A stretch of 64,000 nucleotides of DNA from Winogradskyella marina (GCF_015645385.1 NZ_JADOET010000007.1:147234-211233); one strand, 5' to 3'; shown: positions 52,540 to 62,285, numbered from the stretch's first letter. The notes: generated from the sequence alone by a model not told the origin. Numbers and translations are program-made.

Positions 52540-53220
52540 ATGGACTACGGAAAAGAATTTGAAAAATTTGCAACAAAAGATCAAGGGATCAATAGCAACT
52601 ATTACTCTAAGATTATAGAGAGCATGTATCCTTCAAACATGACTCCAAATATTATAGAAGAACGTCAAATGAACATCGCTGTTTTTGATGTATTTTCTCG
52701 TTTAATGATGGATCGTATCATATTTTTAGGCACAGGTGTTAATGACCAAGTTGCAAATATTATCCAAGCGCAACTGTTATTTTTACAGAGTACAGATGCC
52801 AATAAAGACATTCAAATTTATATTAATTCGCCAGGAGGATCTGTATATGCAGGTTTAGGCATCTACGATACTATGCAATTTGTAAAGCCAGATGTTGCCA
52901 CAATTTGTACAGGTATTGCTGCATCAATGGCAGCTGTATTGTTATGTGCTGGAGAAAAAGGAAAGCGTTCTGCTTTAAAACACTCTCGTGTAATGATTCA
53001 CCAAGTAAGTAGTGGAACTCAAGGTCAGTTAAGTGATATGCAGATTGCCTTAAAAGAGACAATTAGAGTAAAAGAAGAATTGTATACTATTATTGCTGAA
53101 CACTCTGGTAATTCTTTTGAACAAGTAGAAAAAGACTCTGATAGAGATTACTGGATGCGCTCACAAGAAGCTCTAGATTACGGAATGATTGACGAAATCT
53201 TAGAACGCAAGAAATCGTAA
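52540..53220 (+). CDS. clpP: ATP-dependent Clp protease proteolytic subunit
   Basis: The 226-aa protein has the catalytic Ser129 in CTGIAASMAAVLLC, His154 in RVMIHQVSSG and Asp in the EKDSDRDYWM segment (about 202-211). It forms the tetradecameric barrel that degrades proteins delivered by ClpX. The N-terminus is about 30 residues longer than the E. coli mature form, as usual in Flavobacteriia. It is followed after 68 bases by clpX. Confidence 0.97.
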   Translation: MDYGKEFEKFATKDQGINSNYYSKIIESMYPSNMTPNIIEERQMNIAVFDVFSRLMMDRIIFLGTGVNDQVANIIQAQLLFLQSTDANKDIQIYINSPGGSVYAGLGIYDTMQFVKPDVATICTGIAASMAAVLLCAGEKGKRSALKHSRVMIHQVSSGTQGQLSDMQIALKETIRVKEELYTIIAEHSGNSFEQVEKDSDRDYWMRSQEALDYGMIDEILERKKS

Positions 53221-53288
53221 TTACTTACGACTAATAATAAAAACGTAAAATGAGATTTCTGCAGTTGTAGAAATCAAAACTATAGAAA

Positions 53289-54518
53289 ATGGCAAAGGAA
53301 GAATTAGAATGTTCATTTTGTGGAAGGAAAAAGCCAGAAACAAGTTTACTAATTGCAGGTTTAGATGCCCATATTTGTGATCGTTGCATTGAGCAAGCAC
53401 ATGGTATTGTAATAGAAGAATCTAAGCAATCTGGAAACTCAGAGTTGAGTGCAGAATTAATGCTAAGAAAGCCCAAAGAAATTAAAGGCTTTTTAGACGA
53501 ATATATAATAGGACAAGAATACACCAAACGCGTAATGTCTGTTGCGGTTTATAACCATTACAAACGATTATTACAGCCTCCTACTGATGATGATATTGAA
53601 ATACAAAAAAGTAACATCATTATGGTTGGGCAAACAGGTACTGGTAAAACCTTAATGGCAAAGACCATTGCAAAAATGCTAAATGTACCTTTAGCAATTG
53701 TTGATGCCACTGTGCTTACAGAAGCAGGTTATGTTGGTGAAGATGTAGAAAGTATTTTAACGCGCTTATTACAAGCTGCAGATTACAATCTTGAAAAAGG
53801 GCAACGTGGTATCGTTTTTATTGATGAAATAGATAAGATTGCACGTAAAAGTGATAATCCATCTATTACTAGAGATGTTTCTGGTGAAGGTGTACAACAA
53901 GCCCTATTAAAATTATTAGAAGGAACAGTTGTAAATGTACCACCAAAAGGAGGTCGTAAGCATCCAGATCAAAAGTTTATCGAAGTTAATACCGAAAATA
54001 TTTTATTTATTGCAGGTGGAGCTTTTGATGGTATTGAACGTGTTATCACCAAGCGAATGAACATGCAAGCTATTGGTTATAGTTCCATGAAAACTGATGT
54101 GGTAGATAAGGATAACATCTTACAATATATTATTCCTAAAGATTTAAAGGATTTTGGATTAATCCCTGAAATCATTGGTCGATTACCTGTTTTAACGCAC
54201 ATGGATCCTTTAGATGCAAAAACATTAAGAGCCATATTAACAGAGCCTAAAAATGCCATTATTAAACAATATAAAAAACTGTTTGAAATGGATGACATTA
54301 CATTCACCATTACTGATGGAGCGTTAGATTATATTGTAGAAAAAGCTATTGAGTACAAACTTGGTGCTCGTGGATTACGATCGCTTTGTGAAGAGATTTT
54401 AACCGAAGCGATGTTTGATTTACCGAGTTCTGATGAAACCAAACTAAACGTTACTAAAGCGTATGCTGAAGATCGTTTGAATAAATCGACAATTAAAAAG
54501 CTTAAAGCCGTTTCGTAA
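53289..54518 (+). CDS. clpX: ATP-dependent Clp protease ATP-binding subunit
   Basis: The 409-aa protein has an N-terminal zinc-binding domain with Cys8, Cys11, Cys30 and Cys33 (ECSFCG ... HICDRC). Walker A is GQTGTGKT at 114-121 and Walker B is [12 protein letters not shown]. The pore loop GYVGEDVES and the sensor region [14 protein letters not shown] complete the AAA+ unfoldase. It unfolds substrates for ClpP and is encoded right behind it. Confidence 0.97.
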   Translation: MAKEELECSFCGRKKPETSLLIAGLDAHICDRCIEQAHGIVIEESKQSGNSELSAELMLRKPKEIKGFLDEYIIGQEYTKRVMSVAVYNHYKRLLQPPTDDDIEIQKSNIIMVGQTGTGKTLMAKTIAKMLNVPLAIVDATVLTEAGYVGEDVESILTRLLQAADYNLEKGQRGIVFIDEIDKIARKSDNPSITRDVSGEGVQQALLKLLEGTVVNVPPKGGRKHPDQKFIEVNTENILFIAGGAFDGIERVITKRMNMQAIGYSSMKTDVVDKDNILQYIIPKDLKDFGLIPEIIGRLPVLTHMDPLDAKTLRAILTEPKNAIIKQYKKLFEMDDITFTITDGALDYIVEKAIEYKLGARGLRSLCEEILTEAMFDLPSSDETKLNVTKAYAEDRLNKSTIKKLKAVS

Positions 54519-54540
54519 ACATAAAGCTATAAGTCATTAA

Positions 54541-54577
54541 AAAACCACAATTTCAATATTAGAGATTGTGGTTTTTC
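54541..54577 (+). terminator. Terminator after clpX
   Basis: Arms AAACCACAAT (54541-54550) and ATTGTGGTTT (54564-54573) with a 13-base loop, followed by TTTCG. It starts 23 bases past the clpX stop. Confidence 0.75.
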
Positions 54578-54831
54578 GTTTAGTTAGGGATTAGTTAATT
54601 AAATATTGCACGCAATACTTATATCGTTAAGAGGGATTTGTTTAATGAAATCATATTTATTTACCGCTAATATATAAGCATAATTTAAAGTAAGACTTAC
54701 CTGACTGCTTTATTAGATAAAATCTATTGAATTTACGATATGATGAACACAAGTGTTTTTATTTTCGATAAAGTGTAAGAATTTTCAAGGTTAACTTCAA
54801 TTCATAAAATTGTAACTGATTAAGAACTGTA

Positions 54832-56349
54832 TTATTGTTGATTAAGGCGTAATAAGGCCTCAAGGTAAGCTCTTGAGTTAGATAAACGAGGTACTTTATG
54901 TTGACCACCTAATTTATCATTTTCTTTTAACCAATCATAAAATAAATTAGGTCTTGCCTTATGAATTTTAGGTTTGTTCAAGGTCATATTATTAAGGCGT
55001 TTGGCTTCATAATCTGAATTTAGAGATTTTAACGAGTTGTCAAATAATTCTTCAAAATCTAACATATTATCTGGTGGTCTTTTAAACTCTATAACCCATT
55101 CATGAGCTCCTTTTTCTTTACCTTCCATAAAAATAGGAGCTGCTGTATAATCTACAATTTCAGCTGATGTATGCGCACACACTTTTCGTAGTGCTTCTTC
55201 GGCATTTTCTATAATTAACTCTTCACCAAACGCATTGATATGGTGCTTTGTTCTGCCTGAAACCCTTATTCTATGCGGACTTAAACTTACAAACCTTATA
55301 GTATCACCAATTTTGTATCTCCATAAGCCTGCATTGGTAGTTATTATAACCGCATAGTTAGTGTTAAGTTTAACATCGCTTAGCGGAATAACTATTTGTT
55401 CTTCGGTGCCATAGGAATTCATGGGGATAAACTCATAGAAAATCCCATAATCTAACATTAATAACAAATCACTTGAGTTATTTTTATCTTGGATGGCAAA
55501 AAAGCCTTCAGAAGCATTATATATTTCGTAATATCTAAATTTGTCCGATGGTAAAATAGCTTTGTACTGTTCTACATAGGGACTAAAATTTACTCCACCA
55601 TGAAAGTAAACTTCTAGATTTGGCCAAATATCAAAAAGGCTGTCCTTTCCTGTTTTTTCTAAAACGTTATTCAATAAAACCAACATCCATGATGGTACAC
55701 CTGCTAAACTCGTTACGTTCTCTTCTATAGTTTCATCGACCACTGCCTGCATCTTGGTTTCCCAGTCACTCATCAACGACACTCGATTACTAGGTGTACT
55801 ACTAAACTCTGCCCAAAATGGCATATTATCAATTAAAATAGCACTTAAATCCCCAAAAACAGTCCCGTTTTCTTTATATAATTCTTTGCTTCCACCAAGA
55901 CGTAAACTCTTACCAGTAAACAATTGTGCATCTTCATTATTATTCAAATACATACACAACAAATCTTTACTTGCTGCATAATGACACTCTTCTAAAGACT
56001 CATAACTTACAGGAATAAACTTACTTTTAGCATTTGTGGTTCCACTAGATTTAGCAAACCATTTTATTGGTCGAGGCCAAAAAATATTTTGTTCACCATT
56101 TCGCGAACGTTCAATTAAAGGTTGAAACTCTTCATAATTTACAACTGGAACTCGCTCATTAAATTCCCTATAAGTTTTTATTGAGTCGAAGTCGTATTGT
56201 CTTCCAATTTCAGTGTCTTTAGCATGCTTTAATAAACTAAACAGTAATTCATTCTGAACTTCGTTAGGGTATTTTAAAAACAATTCAATTTGATGGAATC
56301 GCTTTTTTAAAAACCAAGACGCAATGGAATTTACAATAGGAATTGGCAT
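54832..56349 (-). CDS. GH3 auxin-responsive-promoter-family (acyl-adenylate-forming) protein
   Basis: The 505-aa protein belongs to the GH3 branch of the adenylate-forming superfamily (not the glycoside hydrolase family of the same name). The ATP-binding P-loop region is IKWFAKSSGTTNAKSKFIPVS (about 93-113). Further motifs are YEIYNASEGFFAIQD, the Asp-containing hinge region LWRYKIGDTIRFVSL, and a C-terminal lid domain with KTRKHHINAFGEELIIENAEEAL-like sequence at about 372-394. Plant members join amino acids to jasmonate or auxin. In bacteria the substrate is largely unknown. It diverges from the DUF2797 gene with 53 bases between starts. Confidence 0.87.
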   Translation of the reverse strand: MPIPIVNSIASWFLKKRFHQIELFLKYPNEVQNELLFSLLKHAKDTEIGRQYDFDSIKTYREFNERVPVVNYEEFQPLIERSRNGEQNIFWPRPIKWFAKSSGTTNAKSKFIPVSYESLEECHYAASKDLLCMYLNNNEDAQLFTGKSLRLGGSKELYKENGTVFGDLSAILIDNMPFWAEFSSTPSNRVSLMSDWETKMQAVVDETIEENVTSLAGVPSWMLVLLNNVLEKTGKDSLFDIWPNLEVYFHGGVNFSPYVEQYKAILPSDKFRYYEIYNASEGFFAIQDKNNSSDLLLMLDYGIFYEFIPMNSYGTEEQIVIPLSDVKLNTNYAVIITTNAGLWRYKIGDTIRFVSLSPHRIRVSGRTKHHINAFGEELIIENAEEALRKVCAHTSAEIVDYTAAPIFMEGKEKGAHEWVIEFKRPPDNMLDFEELFDNSLKSLNSDYEAKRLNNMTLNKPKIHKARPNLFYDWLKENDKLGGQHKVPRLSNSRAYLEALLRLNQQ

Positions 56350-56402
56350 GGATTGGCTATCTTTACGCTATTAATTAATGCTAAAAATACTAAATTTCTT
56401 TT

Positions 56403-57194
56403 ATGGTTTACACAGGAGTCCTCACTAAAATGCAAACCGAGTTTTTAGAACCGATTCAATATTATCTTGTATTTGAAAATGATTTTATTCATGTCAATCA
56501 ATTACTAAATAAACCCGTTGCTATAAAACGTGTTGGCCACCAATGTTTAAGCTGTGGATTAGATCGTCCTATTTACCGTCAAGGATTTTGTAAAACCTGT
56601 TTTTTTGATAAGCCTTTTGCTGGTGATTGGATAATGCGACCAGAATTAAGCACAGCGCATTTAGACAAAGAAGATAGAGATTTAGCGTATGAAAAAAAGG
56701 TGCAACTCCAACCACATATTGTTTATTTAGCTAATTCGAGCAATGTAAAGGTTGGTGTTACTAGAAAAAGTCAAGTGCCAACGCGTTGGATAGATCAAGG
56801 TGCTCATGAAGCCATAGAAATCGTTGAAGTGCCAAACCGTTATTTAGCAGGAATTACCGAAGTCGCTTTAAAAGATCATGTAGCTGATAAAACCAATTGG
56901 CGAACCATGTTGAAAAACGATATAAAAGATGAGGATTTATTAGAATGGAGACACAATTTAAAAACCTTTATTCCTGAAGAAGCATTACCTTATTTTATTG
57001 AAAACAATACGGAAACTCACATTCAATTTCCTGTAGACCAATATCCTGAAAAACCAAAAAGTCTTAACTTAACTAAAACTCCAAACTACTCAGGGAAATT
57101 AGTTGGCATAAAAGGTCAGTATTTAATCTTTGAAGACAATACAGTTTTTAATGTGAGAGCTAATGAAGGCTTAGTTGTAGAACTTAGTATTTAA
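56403..57194 (+). CDS. DUF2797 protein
   Basis: The 263-aa protein has a zinc-ribbon-like four-cysteine cluster (HQCLSCGLDRPIYRQGFCKTCFFD, about 47-70). A central segment HIVYLANSSNVKVGVTRKSQVPTRWIDQGA (about 105-134) has the spacing of a GIY-YIG-type core: Tyr and short strand, then K-V-G-V-T-R, then Arg in a helix. A predicted beta-rich end follows. It is assigned to DUF2797 from the overall pattern. No role is established. If the GIY-YIG similarity is real, it may bind or cut nucleic acid. The following PLDc_N gene is 25 bases downstream. Confidence 0.8.
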   Translation: MVYTGVLTKMQTEFLEPIQYYLVFENDFIHVNQLLNKPVAIKRVGHQCLSCGLDRPIYRQGFCKTCFFDKPFAGDWIMRPELSTAHLDKEDRDLAYEKKVQLQPHIVYLANSSNVKVGVTRKSQVPTRWIDQGAHEAIEIVEVPNRYLAGITEVALKDHVADKTNWRTMLKNDIKDEDLLEWRHNLKTFIPEEALPYFIENNTETHIQFPVDQYPEKPKSLNLTKTPNYSGKLVGIKGQYLIFEDNTVFNVRANEGLVVELSI

Positions 57195-57219
57195 ACGTTT
57201 TAATTTAAAACAGCATATT

Positions 57220-57450
57220 ATGGGATTAATTTTAATGATCACTTTAATTAGTATAGCGATACTATTTTGGTTTTGGGCAATTTCTGATATTACACGATCT
57301 AGGTTTAAGAACCCTTATATGAGTACGGTATGGGTTTTAGTGGTTTTATTCTTTCCTGTTGTAGGTTCAATATGTTATTTACTACTTAGAAATAAGTTGG
57401 TAACTAATAAACGTCGGAAATTTCAGCCTAAATTTAACAGAAATAATTAA
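57220..57450 (+). CDS. Small PLDc_N-domain membrane protein
   Basis: The 76-aa protein has two membrane segments (about 2-22 and 36-58) with the pattern FWFWAISDITRSRFKN and WVLVVLFFPVVGSICYLLLRNK, which is the N-terminal membrane domain of cardiolipin synthase-like proteins without the catalytic part. The basic C-terminus (KRRKFQPKFNRNN) should be cytoplasmic. Function is unknown. It is 25 bases after the DUF2797 gene and may be translated from the same mRNA. Confidence 0.8.
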   Translation: MGLILMITLISIAILFWFWAISDITRSRFKNPYMSTVWVLVVLFFPVVGSICYLLLRNKLVTNKRRKFQPKFNRNN

Positions 57451-57797
57451 CTACCTTAAAACTATACATTTATAAAACCACAGCGTGGTAAAATAGTAAT
57501 AATTAGAATCAACAACCTTTTAAGCTCCGTAGGTGCGAAACAATTACCGAAGAAAGACGCCTAAATTGCATATCACTCCTCTGGAGTTTGCATAAACCAT
57601 AACTACGCTTGTTATTAATATAAAACTCCGCTGGAGTTTAAAAAATATTATATTGAAATCTTTATGTTACTGTTGGTACTCTCCCCAACAGTTTACCACA
57701 TAATTGGGTGTTTAAAAAGACCAAAGATTTTTTAAGTCTTAAAAACCTGAAAGCTCAGAAACCTTCTCTCTGAAATCTCTTTTTCAAAGGAATCTAG
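57451..57797. other. 347-base gap with two palindromic repeats
   Basis: No gene is seen. It holds two short palindromes, ACTCC-TCT-GGAGT (57575-57587) and AAACTCC-GCT-GGAGTTT (57623-57639), and a hairpin CTGTTGG/CCAACAG (57670-57691). The last could act as a weak terminator for either side but lacks a clear T-run. Confidence 0.55.
57575..57639. repeat. Paired AACTCC-N3-GGAGTT palindromes
   Basis: Two near-identical palindromes, at 57575-57587 and 57623-57639, have arms ACTCC/GGAGT and AAACTCC/GGAGTTT. The pairing, 36 bases apart, is like that of bacterial REP doublets. Confidence 0.65.
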
Positions 57798-58532
57798 TCA
57801 CTTAAAATAAGACAACAAATCAGATTTTTTAGAAGCCGAAACCAAAATTTCTTTTCCATTACTTAATATAACACTGCCTCCTTTGCCTTTTACATATTTT
57901 ACAATTTCATTGACGTTAACTAAATAACTTTTGTGGACTCTGGCAAAATTGGCTTCCTTTAAACTTTCTTCAATATACTTCAACGTCTTACTAACGAGTT
58001 TCTTTTTGTTGTTGTTCAGGTAAATTTCAGTATAATTATCATCTGCCTTACAATACATAATATCTGCCGTTTCTATAACTTCGAAGCCATCTTGCTGTGG
58101 AATGGTAATTTTTCCATTCACCGAATTGGTCTTTGCCACTAAAACCTGATCTTGAAGTGCATCTTCTTTAGTTCTAATTTCTGTGACATAATCAACAGCT
58201 TTTATCAACTCGTCAATAGAAATTGGTTTCATTAAATAATACGATGCGTGTGCATTTAAAGCATCTATCGCATAATGGTTATAAGCGGTGACAAATATGG
58301 TTTCAAAATTAATATCACCAACCTTATCCAGTAAATCAAATGCATTACCATAAGGCATTTCTACATCTAGAAATACCACATCTAAGTCATTATTTCTAAT
58401 TAAAACCAAAGCTTCTTCAACATTGGAAGCTTCGCCTAAGATTGAAATATTAGGACAATACTTAGTGAGATAATTTCGTAGAATTAACCTGCTGTTTTCT
58501 TCGTCTTCTACTATTATGGCATTTAATTTCAT
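57798..58532 (-). CDS. LytTR-family response regulator
   Basis: The protein has 244 residues from the ATG at 58532 (MKLNAIIVEDEENSRLILRNYL). A longer frame begins in a repeat-derived sequence and was not used. The receiver domain (1-120) has the acidic pair Asp10-Glu11 and the phospho-acceptor Asp56 in VVFLDVEMPYG. The LytTR DNA-binding domain (about 140-244) follows, with DIMYCKADDNYTEIYLNNNKKKLVSKTL and FARVHKSYLVNVNEIVKYV. It should be phosphorylated by the histidine kinase encoded 73 bases upstream. The target genes are not known. Confidence 0.94.
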   Translation of the reverse strand: MKLNAIIVEDEENSRLILRNYLTKYCPNISILGEASNVEEALVLIRNNDLDVVFLDVEMPYGNAFDLLDKVGDINFETIFVTAYNHYAIDALNAHASYYLMKPISIDELIKAVDYVTEIRTKEDALQDQVLVAKTNSVNGKITIPQQDGFEVIETADIMYCKADDNYTEIYLNNNKKKLVSKTLKYIEESLKEANFARVHKSYLVNVNEIVKYVKGKGGSVILSNGKEILVSASKKSDLLSYFK

Positions 58533-58544
58533 CGCTTTTATTTT

Positions 58545-58597
58545 GAAGCTCGAAGCTTGAAGCACGAAGTTTCTTCCAACTTCCAACTTCGAGCTTC
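58545..58597. repeat. Inverted repeat between the two-component genes
   Basis: GAAGCTCGAAG (58545-58555) and CTTCGAGCTTC (58587-58597) are perfect inverse complements. In between is GAAGTTTCTTCCAACTTCC-like sequence. A partly related GTTGGAAG...GGAAGTT stretch lies after pdxJ at about 49703-49727. Confidence 0.7.
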
Positions 58598-58605
58598 TAA
58601 CACTA

Positions 58606-60774
58606 TTAATCTTTTTTTAAGGTCACAATCACCTTTGTACCTGCATCTTCTAACTCTTGAAAATCTTCAATCGTTACATCAACTTTGTCCTTATACATTT
58701 CATTTAAAATGGCAACACGCTTTTTAATATTGTTCATGCCTTTTGAGTTTTGCTTTTTCTGATGATCTGTTTTCAAGGCTTTAGATCGTGCTCTACCAAT
58801 ACCATCATCTGAAATAATAATGGTTATTTCGTCTTTAGATTTTGGTTGAATGTTGATATTTAAATGCCCTTTTTCCGTTTTGTAACGCAAGCCATGCCAA
58901 ACCGCATTCTCAATATAAGGCTGTAATAACATTGGTGGAATCTGAAATTCTTCAACATCAATCGTATCATCAACATCTATACTATAATCAAACTTATCTT
59001 GAAATCTAAAATGCTCGAGCTTGGTGTATAAATTCAATAATTCAATTTCCTTTTTTAATGGAATAAAATCTTCTTCGCTATTTTCTAAAACGGCACGCAT
59101 TAGCTGTGAGAAATCTGACAAATACTTATTAGCAGTACGTTCGTCATTAGTCGCAATAAACGTATTAACTGAGTTTAAAGCGTTAAATATAAAATGCGGA
59201 TTCATTTGACTTCGCAACGATTTTAATGCTAATAAGTTGTTGGCTAATCGTTGTTGCTTTATGTATTTAAACATTAAAAAGCCAGTGATTAACAAAAGAA
59301 TCAAACCACCAATTAAGGAATAAATAATAAGTTGTTGACTTTTGTTTCGTTCTTGGGTGAGTTCATATGTACTTTTAGACAAAGCTCTATCACTTTCTAA
59401 AGATGTTATTCTATTTTGTTGTTCTGCTATATTTCGACTAAAACGTGCTGCTTGAGAGATTTCTTGTATTTTTTTTGCATACAATTCGTCAACCACGTCT
59501 TTATATTCGTCATTATAAGCAATTGTTTTTTCAGTATTACCTAATCTGGCATTGACTTCAGAGAGTTTACGAGTGGCATCTAACTTCACGTCTAAATCAC
59601 CTCTTTCTCCAGCTTCTTCCCTACTTTTTTCTAAGTAAGGAATGGCATTAGTTAAATCATTACTGAGCAAATACGCATTACCAATCTTATAATTTTGTTT
59701 TTGTGATGTAATTGGGCTTTCGTTAGAAATAATAGAATCTACCTCAATATCCTTAATCCCTTCAATAGCCAACTTTCTTAAAACAATTTCACTTTCGTAC
59801 TCTGCATTTTCACTATTAAATTCGGCTACTTTCACCTGTTCTTCAACGGCTCTTTTTTTATTCTCTTGCTTCGCTAAACTCAATGAATTTGTAAAATAAT
59901 TTTTTGCTTTACTAGTATCTCCTTGCTCACTATATACTTCAGCGATTTTAGAATTTAGATCCGTAACTTTTGGTGCTATTAAATGGTTTTGAGCGACCTG
60001 TAAACCGTCTTCGTAAGATGATATAGCTTCATCATAACGCTTCATTGTTAAATACGCATCACCAATGCCTTCATACCACAGTGTTTTTTCGTAATTAGAG
60101 AGCGTACTTTCATCGAGTTCTTTATATGTTTCTATACTCGTTTCAACATTTCCATTATTAAGGTAAGCTTTAGCTAATTTCAATTTCGCAGAAGCTGTTT
60201 CGGTATTTTGCAGACTAATTTTATAGGCCGAAATTGCTAAATCATGTTGCTTCCAGTATGCATAAATATCACCTAACAACTCATGCGCTTTAGCACTTTG
60301 TATGGTATTAACATTCACATCTAAAGCATCACCTATAAATTTTATACTTTTTTCAGCGTCTTTTTTAAGATATGCATCGGCAGAATCTATCATTTGATTA
60401 AAGCGTTTTACATCGCCTTGAGATCGACTTTTATACCGTGATTCAACAGCATTAACCACCTCAATACTAATGCGCTCATTAGATTTTACCGTGTAATAAA
60501 TAGTTTCAAAATCGGGATGTTTTATAATTAACTCATCACCAATTTTGGCTTGAATATTAAACGATCCATCAAAACTGGTTGTAACATACTTACCTCCATT
60601 TACTAAAATCTCAACATTTTTATAAGGTTTGTGTGTGCCTTTTTCAGATACAGAACCTCTAATGGTAAATGACTGCTTTTCATCTGCACTTTTTATCGCT
60701 CTATTTTGCCCAAAGGATAAAAAACCTATGAGACAAAATAATAGTAGTATATAATATGTTTTAGAAATTCTCAC
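58606..60774 (-). CDS. TPR-containing sensor histidine kinase (LytS/YpdA-type)
   Basis: The protein has about 722 residues, with a signal peptide (RISKTYYILLLFCLIGFLSFGQ). A carboxypeptidase-regulatory-like domain (about 35-105, TIRGSVSEKGTHKPYKNVEILVNGG) is followed by several TPR repeats, one membrane segment (LIIYSLIGGLILLLITGFLMF) and a His_kinase domain with SQMNPHFIFNALNSVNTFI. An HATPase_c part has PYIENAVWHGLRYK and ISDDGIGRARS. There is no ATG near. The GTG at 60774 starts the signal peptide directly and is preferred over a TTG 16 codons upstream. It senses an unknown periplasmic signal and acts on the neighbouring LytTR regulator. Confidence 0.9.
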   Translation of the reverse strand: MRISKTYYILLLFCLIGFLSFGQNRAIKSADEKQSFTIRGSVSEKGTHKPYKNVEILVNGGKYVTTSFDGSFNIQAKIGDELIIKHPDFETIYYTVKSNERISIEVVNAVESRYKSRSQGDVKRFNQMIDSADAYLKKDAEKSIKFIGDALDVNVNTIQSAKAHELLGDIYAYWKQHDLAISAYKISLQNTETASAKLKLAKAYLNNGNVETSIETYKELDESTLSNYEKTLWYEGIGDAYLTMKRYDEAISSYEDGLQVAQNHLIAPKVTDLNSKIAEVYSEQGDTSKAKNYFTNSLSLAKQENKKRAVEEQVKVAEFNSENAEYESEIVLRKLAIEGIKDIEVDSIISNESPITSQKQNYKIGNAYLLSNDLTNAIPYLEKSREEAGERGDLDVKLDATRKLSEVNARLGNTEKTIAYNDEYKDVVDELYAKKIQEISQAARFSRNIAEQQNRITSLESDRALSKSTYELTQERNKSQQLIIYSLIGGLILLLITGFLMFKYIKQQRLANNLLALKSLRSQMNPHFIFNALNSVNTFIATNDERTANKYLSDFSQLMRAVLENSEEDFIPLKKEIELLNLYTKLEHFRFQDKFDYSIDVDDTIDVEEFQIPPMLLQPYIENAVWHGLRYKTEKGHLNINIQPKSKDEITIIISDDGIGRARSKALKTDHQKKQNSKGMNNIKKRVAILNEMYKDKVDVTIEDFQELEDAGTKVIVTLKKD

Positions 60775-60977
60775 TTCACTTTTAATTAGTTGGACTAAAC
60801 TACATACTTTATTTGGTACCAAAAAATGAGGTATTCTAAATTCGAAACCTTTTTACACCTAAAAAGTCGCTTCTACTAAAATTATATAAGTCGTTACTCA
60901 CCGAAAGTATCAGTTTACTCATTGTGGTTTTTATTCGTTGTTTTTTCATCTGAATTTTACATCATAAATCAAAAAAC

Positions 60978-62144
60978 ATGAAAACAGAATTCAAAACCTT
61001 AATTTTTGCAATAAGCTTAGCGTCGCTTACAGCTTGTAATGCAAATTCAAAAAACAGAACTCAAGATTTAGCCATCCCTGAAACAGTTATTAAAACAACA
61101 TTAAAAGCTGAAAAACCAGAAATTAAAGTCGCATTACTACTAGATACTAGTAATAGTATGGATGGTTTAATTGACCAAGCCAAAGCACAACTTTGGAAAA
61201 TTGTAAATGAATTATCCTATGCAAAATGTGAAGACCAAAGTCCAAATTTAAAAATTGCACTTTACGAATACGGAAATGATAACCTTAATGCAGATGAAGG
61301 CTACTTAAGACAGGTTATTGCTTTTAGTGATGATTTGGACGAAATTTCAAAGTCACTGTTCTCACTAACGACAAATGGTGGAAATGAATACTGTGGAAAA
61401 GTAATTAATACGGCTTTACATCAATTAGAATGGGGAAACCATAAAGAAGATTTAAAACTAATTTTCATTGCAGGAAATGAACCTTATACGCAAGGAAACG
61501 TGAGTTATAAAGATGCCTCAACATTAGCACATCAAAATGATGTTACCGTAAACACTATCTTTTGTGGTGATTATAATCAAGGTATTGCAACCAAATGGAA
61601 AGATGGTGCCGATTTAACACATGGCAACTATATGGCTATTAACCACAACCAAGCAACAGTCCATGTAGCGTCGCCTTACGATGATAAAATTTTAGAACTC
61701 AATGAGAAGTTAAACAAAACGTATGTGGCTTATGGAAGTGCTGGAAGCGCTAAAATGGAAATGCAAGCAGAACAAGACTATAACGCTAGAAGTTACAATA
61801 AAGCCAATGCTGTAAGTAGAACGGTTAGTAAAAGTTCGCGTTTATATAAAAATAGTTCTTGGGATTTGGTAGATGCCGAAAAAGAAGACGGATTCTCTTA
61901 TGATGATTTAAAAGAAAGTGAATTGCCTGAAGAATTAAAAGGAAAGTCTAAATCTGAAATTAAAACTTATGTTGAAGAAAAAGCGAAGATGCGTAAAAAG
62001 CTTCAAGATGACATAGCTGCCTTAAATTTAAACCGACGAAATTATATTGCTAAGCAGTCTAAAGATCCAAATAACGGCTTAGAAAGTGCTATGATAAAAG
62101 CTTTAAAGTCTCAAGCTGAACAGAAAAACTATAAATGGGAATAA
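60978..62144 (+). CDS. VWA-domain lipoprotein
   Basis: The 388-aa protein has a lipobox LTAC (Cys20) and a von Willebrand factor A domain (about 48-230). The metal site DTSNS (Asp56, Ser58, Ser60) is intact, and further MIDAS elements are in the NGGNEYCG and IFIAGNEPY segments. A C-terminal helical region (about 250-388, rich in Lys and Glu, with SKSEIKTYVEEKAKMRKKLQDDIAALN) follows. It probably mediates protein-protein contact at the outer or cytoplasmic membrane. No partner is encoded next to it. It is followed by a bidirectional terminator. Confidence 0.88.
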   Translation: MKTEFKTLIFAISLASLTACNANSKNRTQDLAIPETVIKTTLKAEKPEIKVALLLDTSNSMDGLIDQAKAQLWKIVNELSYAKCEDQSPNLKIALYEYGNDNLNADEGYLRQVIAFSDDLDEISKSLFSLTTNGGNEYCGKVINTALHQLEWGNHKEDLKLIFIAGNEPYTQGNVSYKDASTLAHQNDVTVNTIFCGDYNQGIATKWKDGADLTHGNYMAINHNQATVHVASPYDDKILELNEKLNKTYVAYGSAGSAKMEMQAEQDYNARSYNKANAVSRTVSKSSRLYKNSSWDLVDAEKEDGFSYDDLKESELPEELKGKSKSEIKTYVEEKAKMRKKLQDDIAALNLNRRNYIAKQSKDPNNGLESAMIKALKSQAEQKNYKWE

Positions 62145-62285
62145 TTCAATTAAATTCCAAAATAAGAAATTTCAAATTCCAAAAAAGGATAAAGCTATTG
62201 TGTTAGTTTGAGCACAGTTTCAAACTTTAATAATGAAATTGTTTCGACTTCAATATTACTAAATTACAGCTCGATATTTATTAAA

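Noticed and set aside
54832..56349. Glycoside hydrolase family 3
   Set aside because: The name GH3 here is the plant auxin-responsive family; motifs are of adenylate-forming enzymes, not of a beta-glucosidase.
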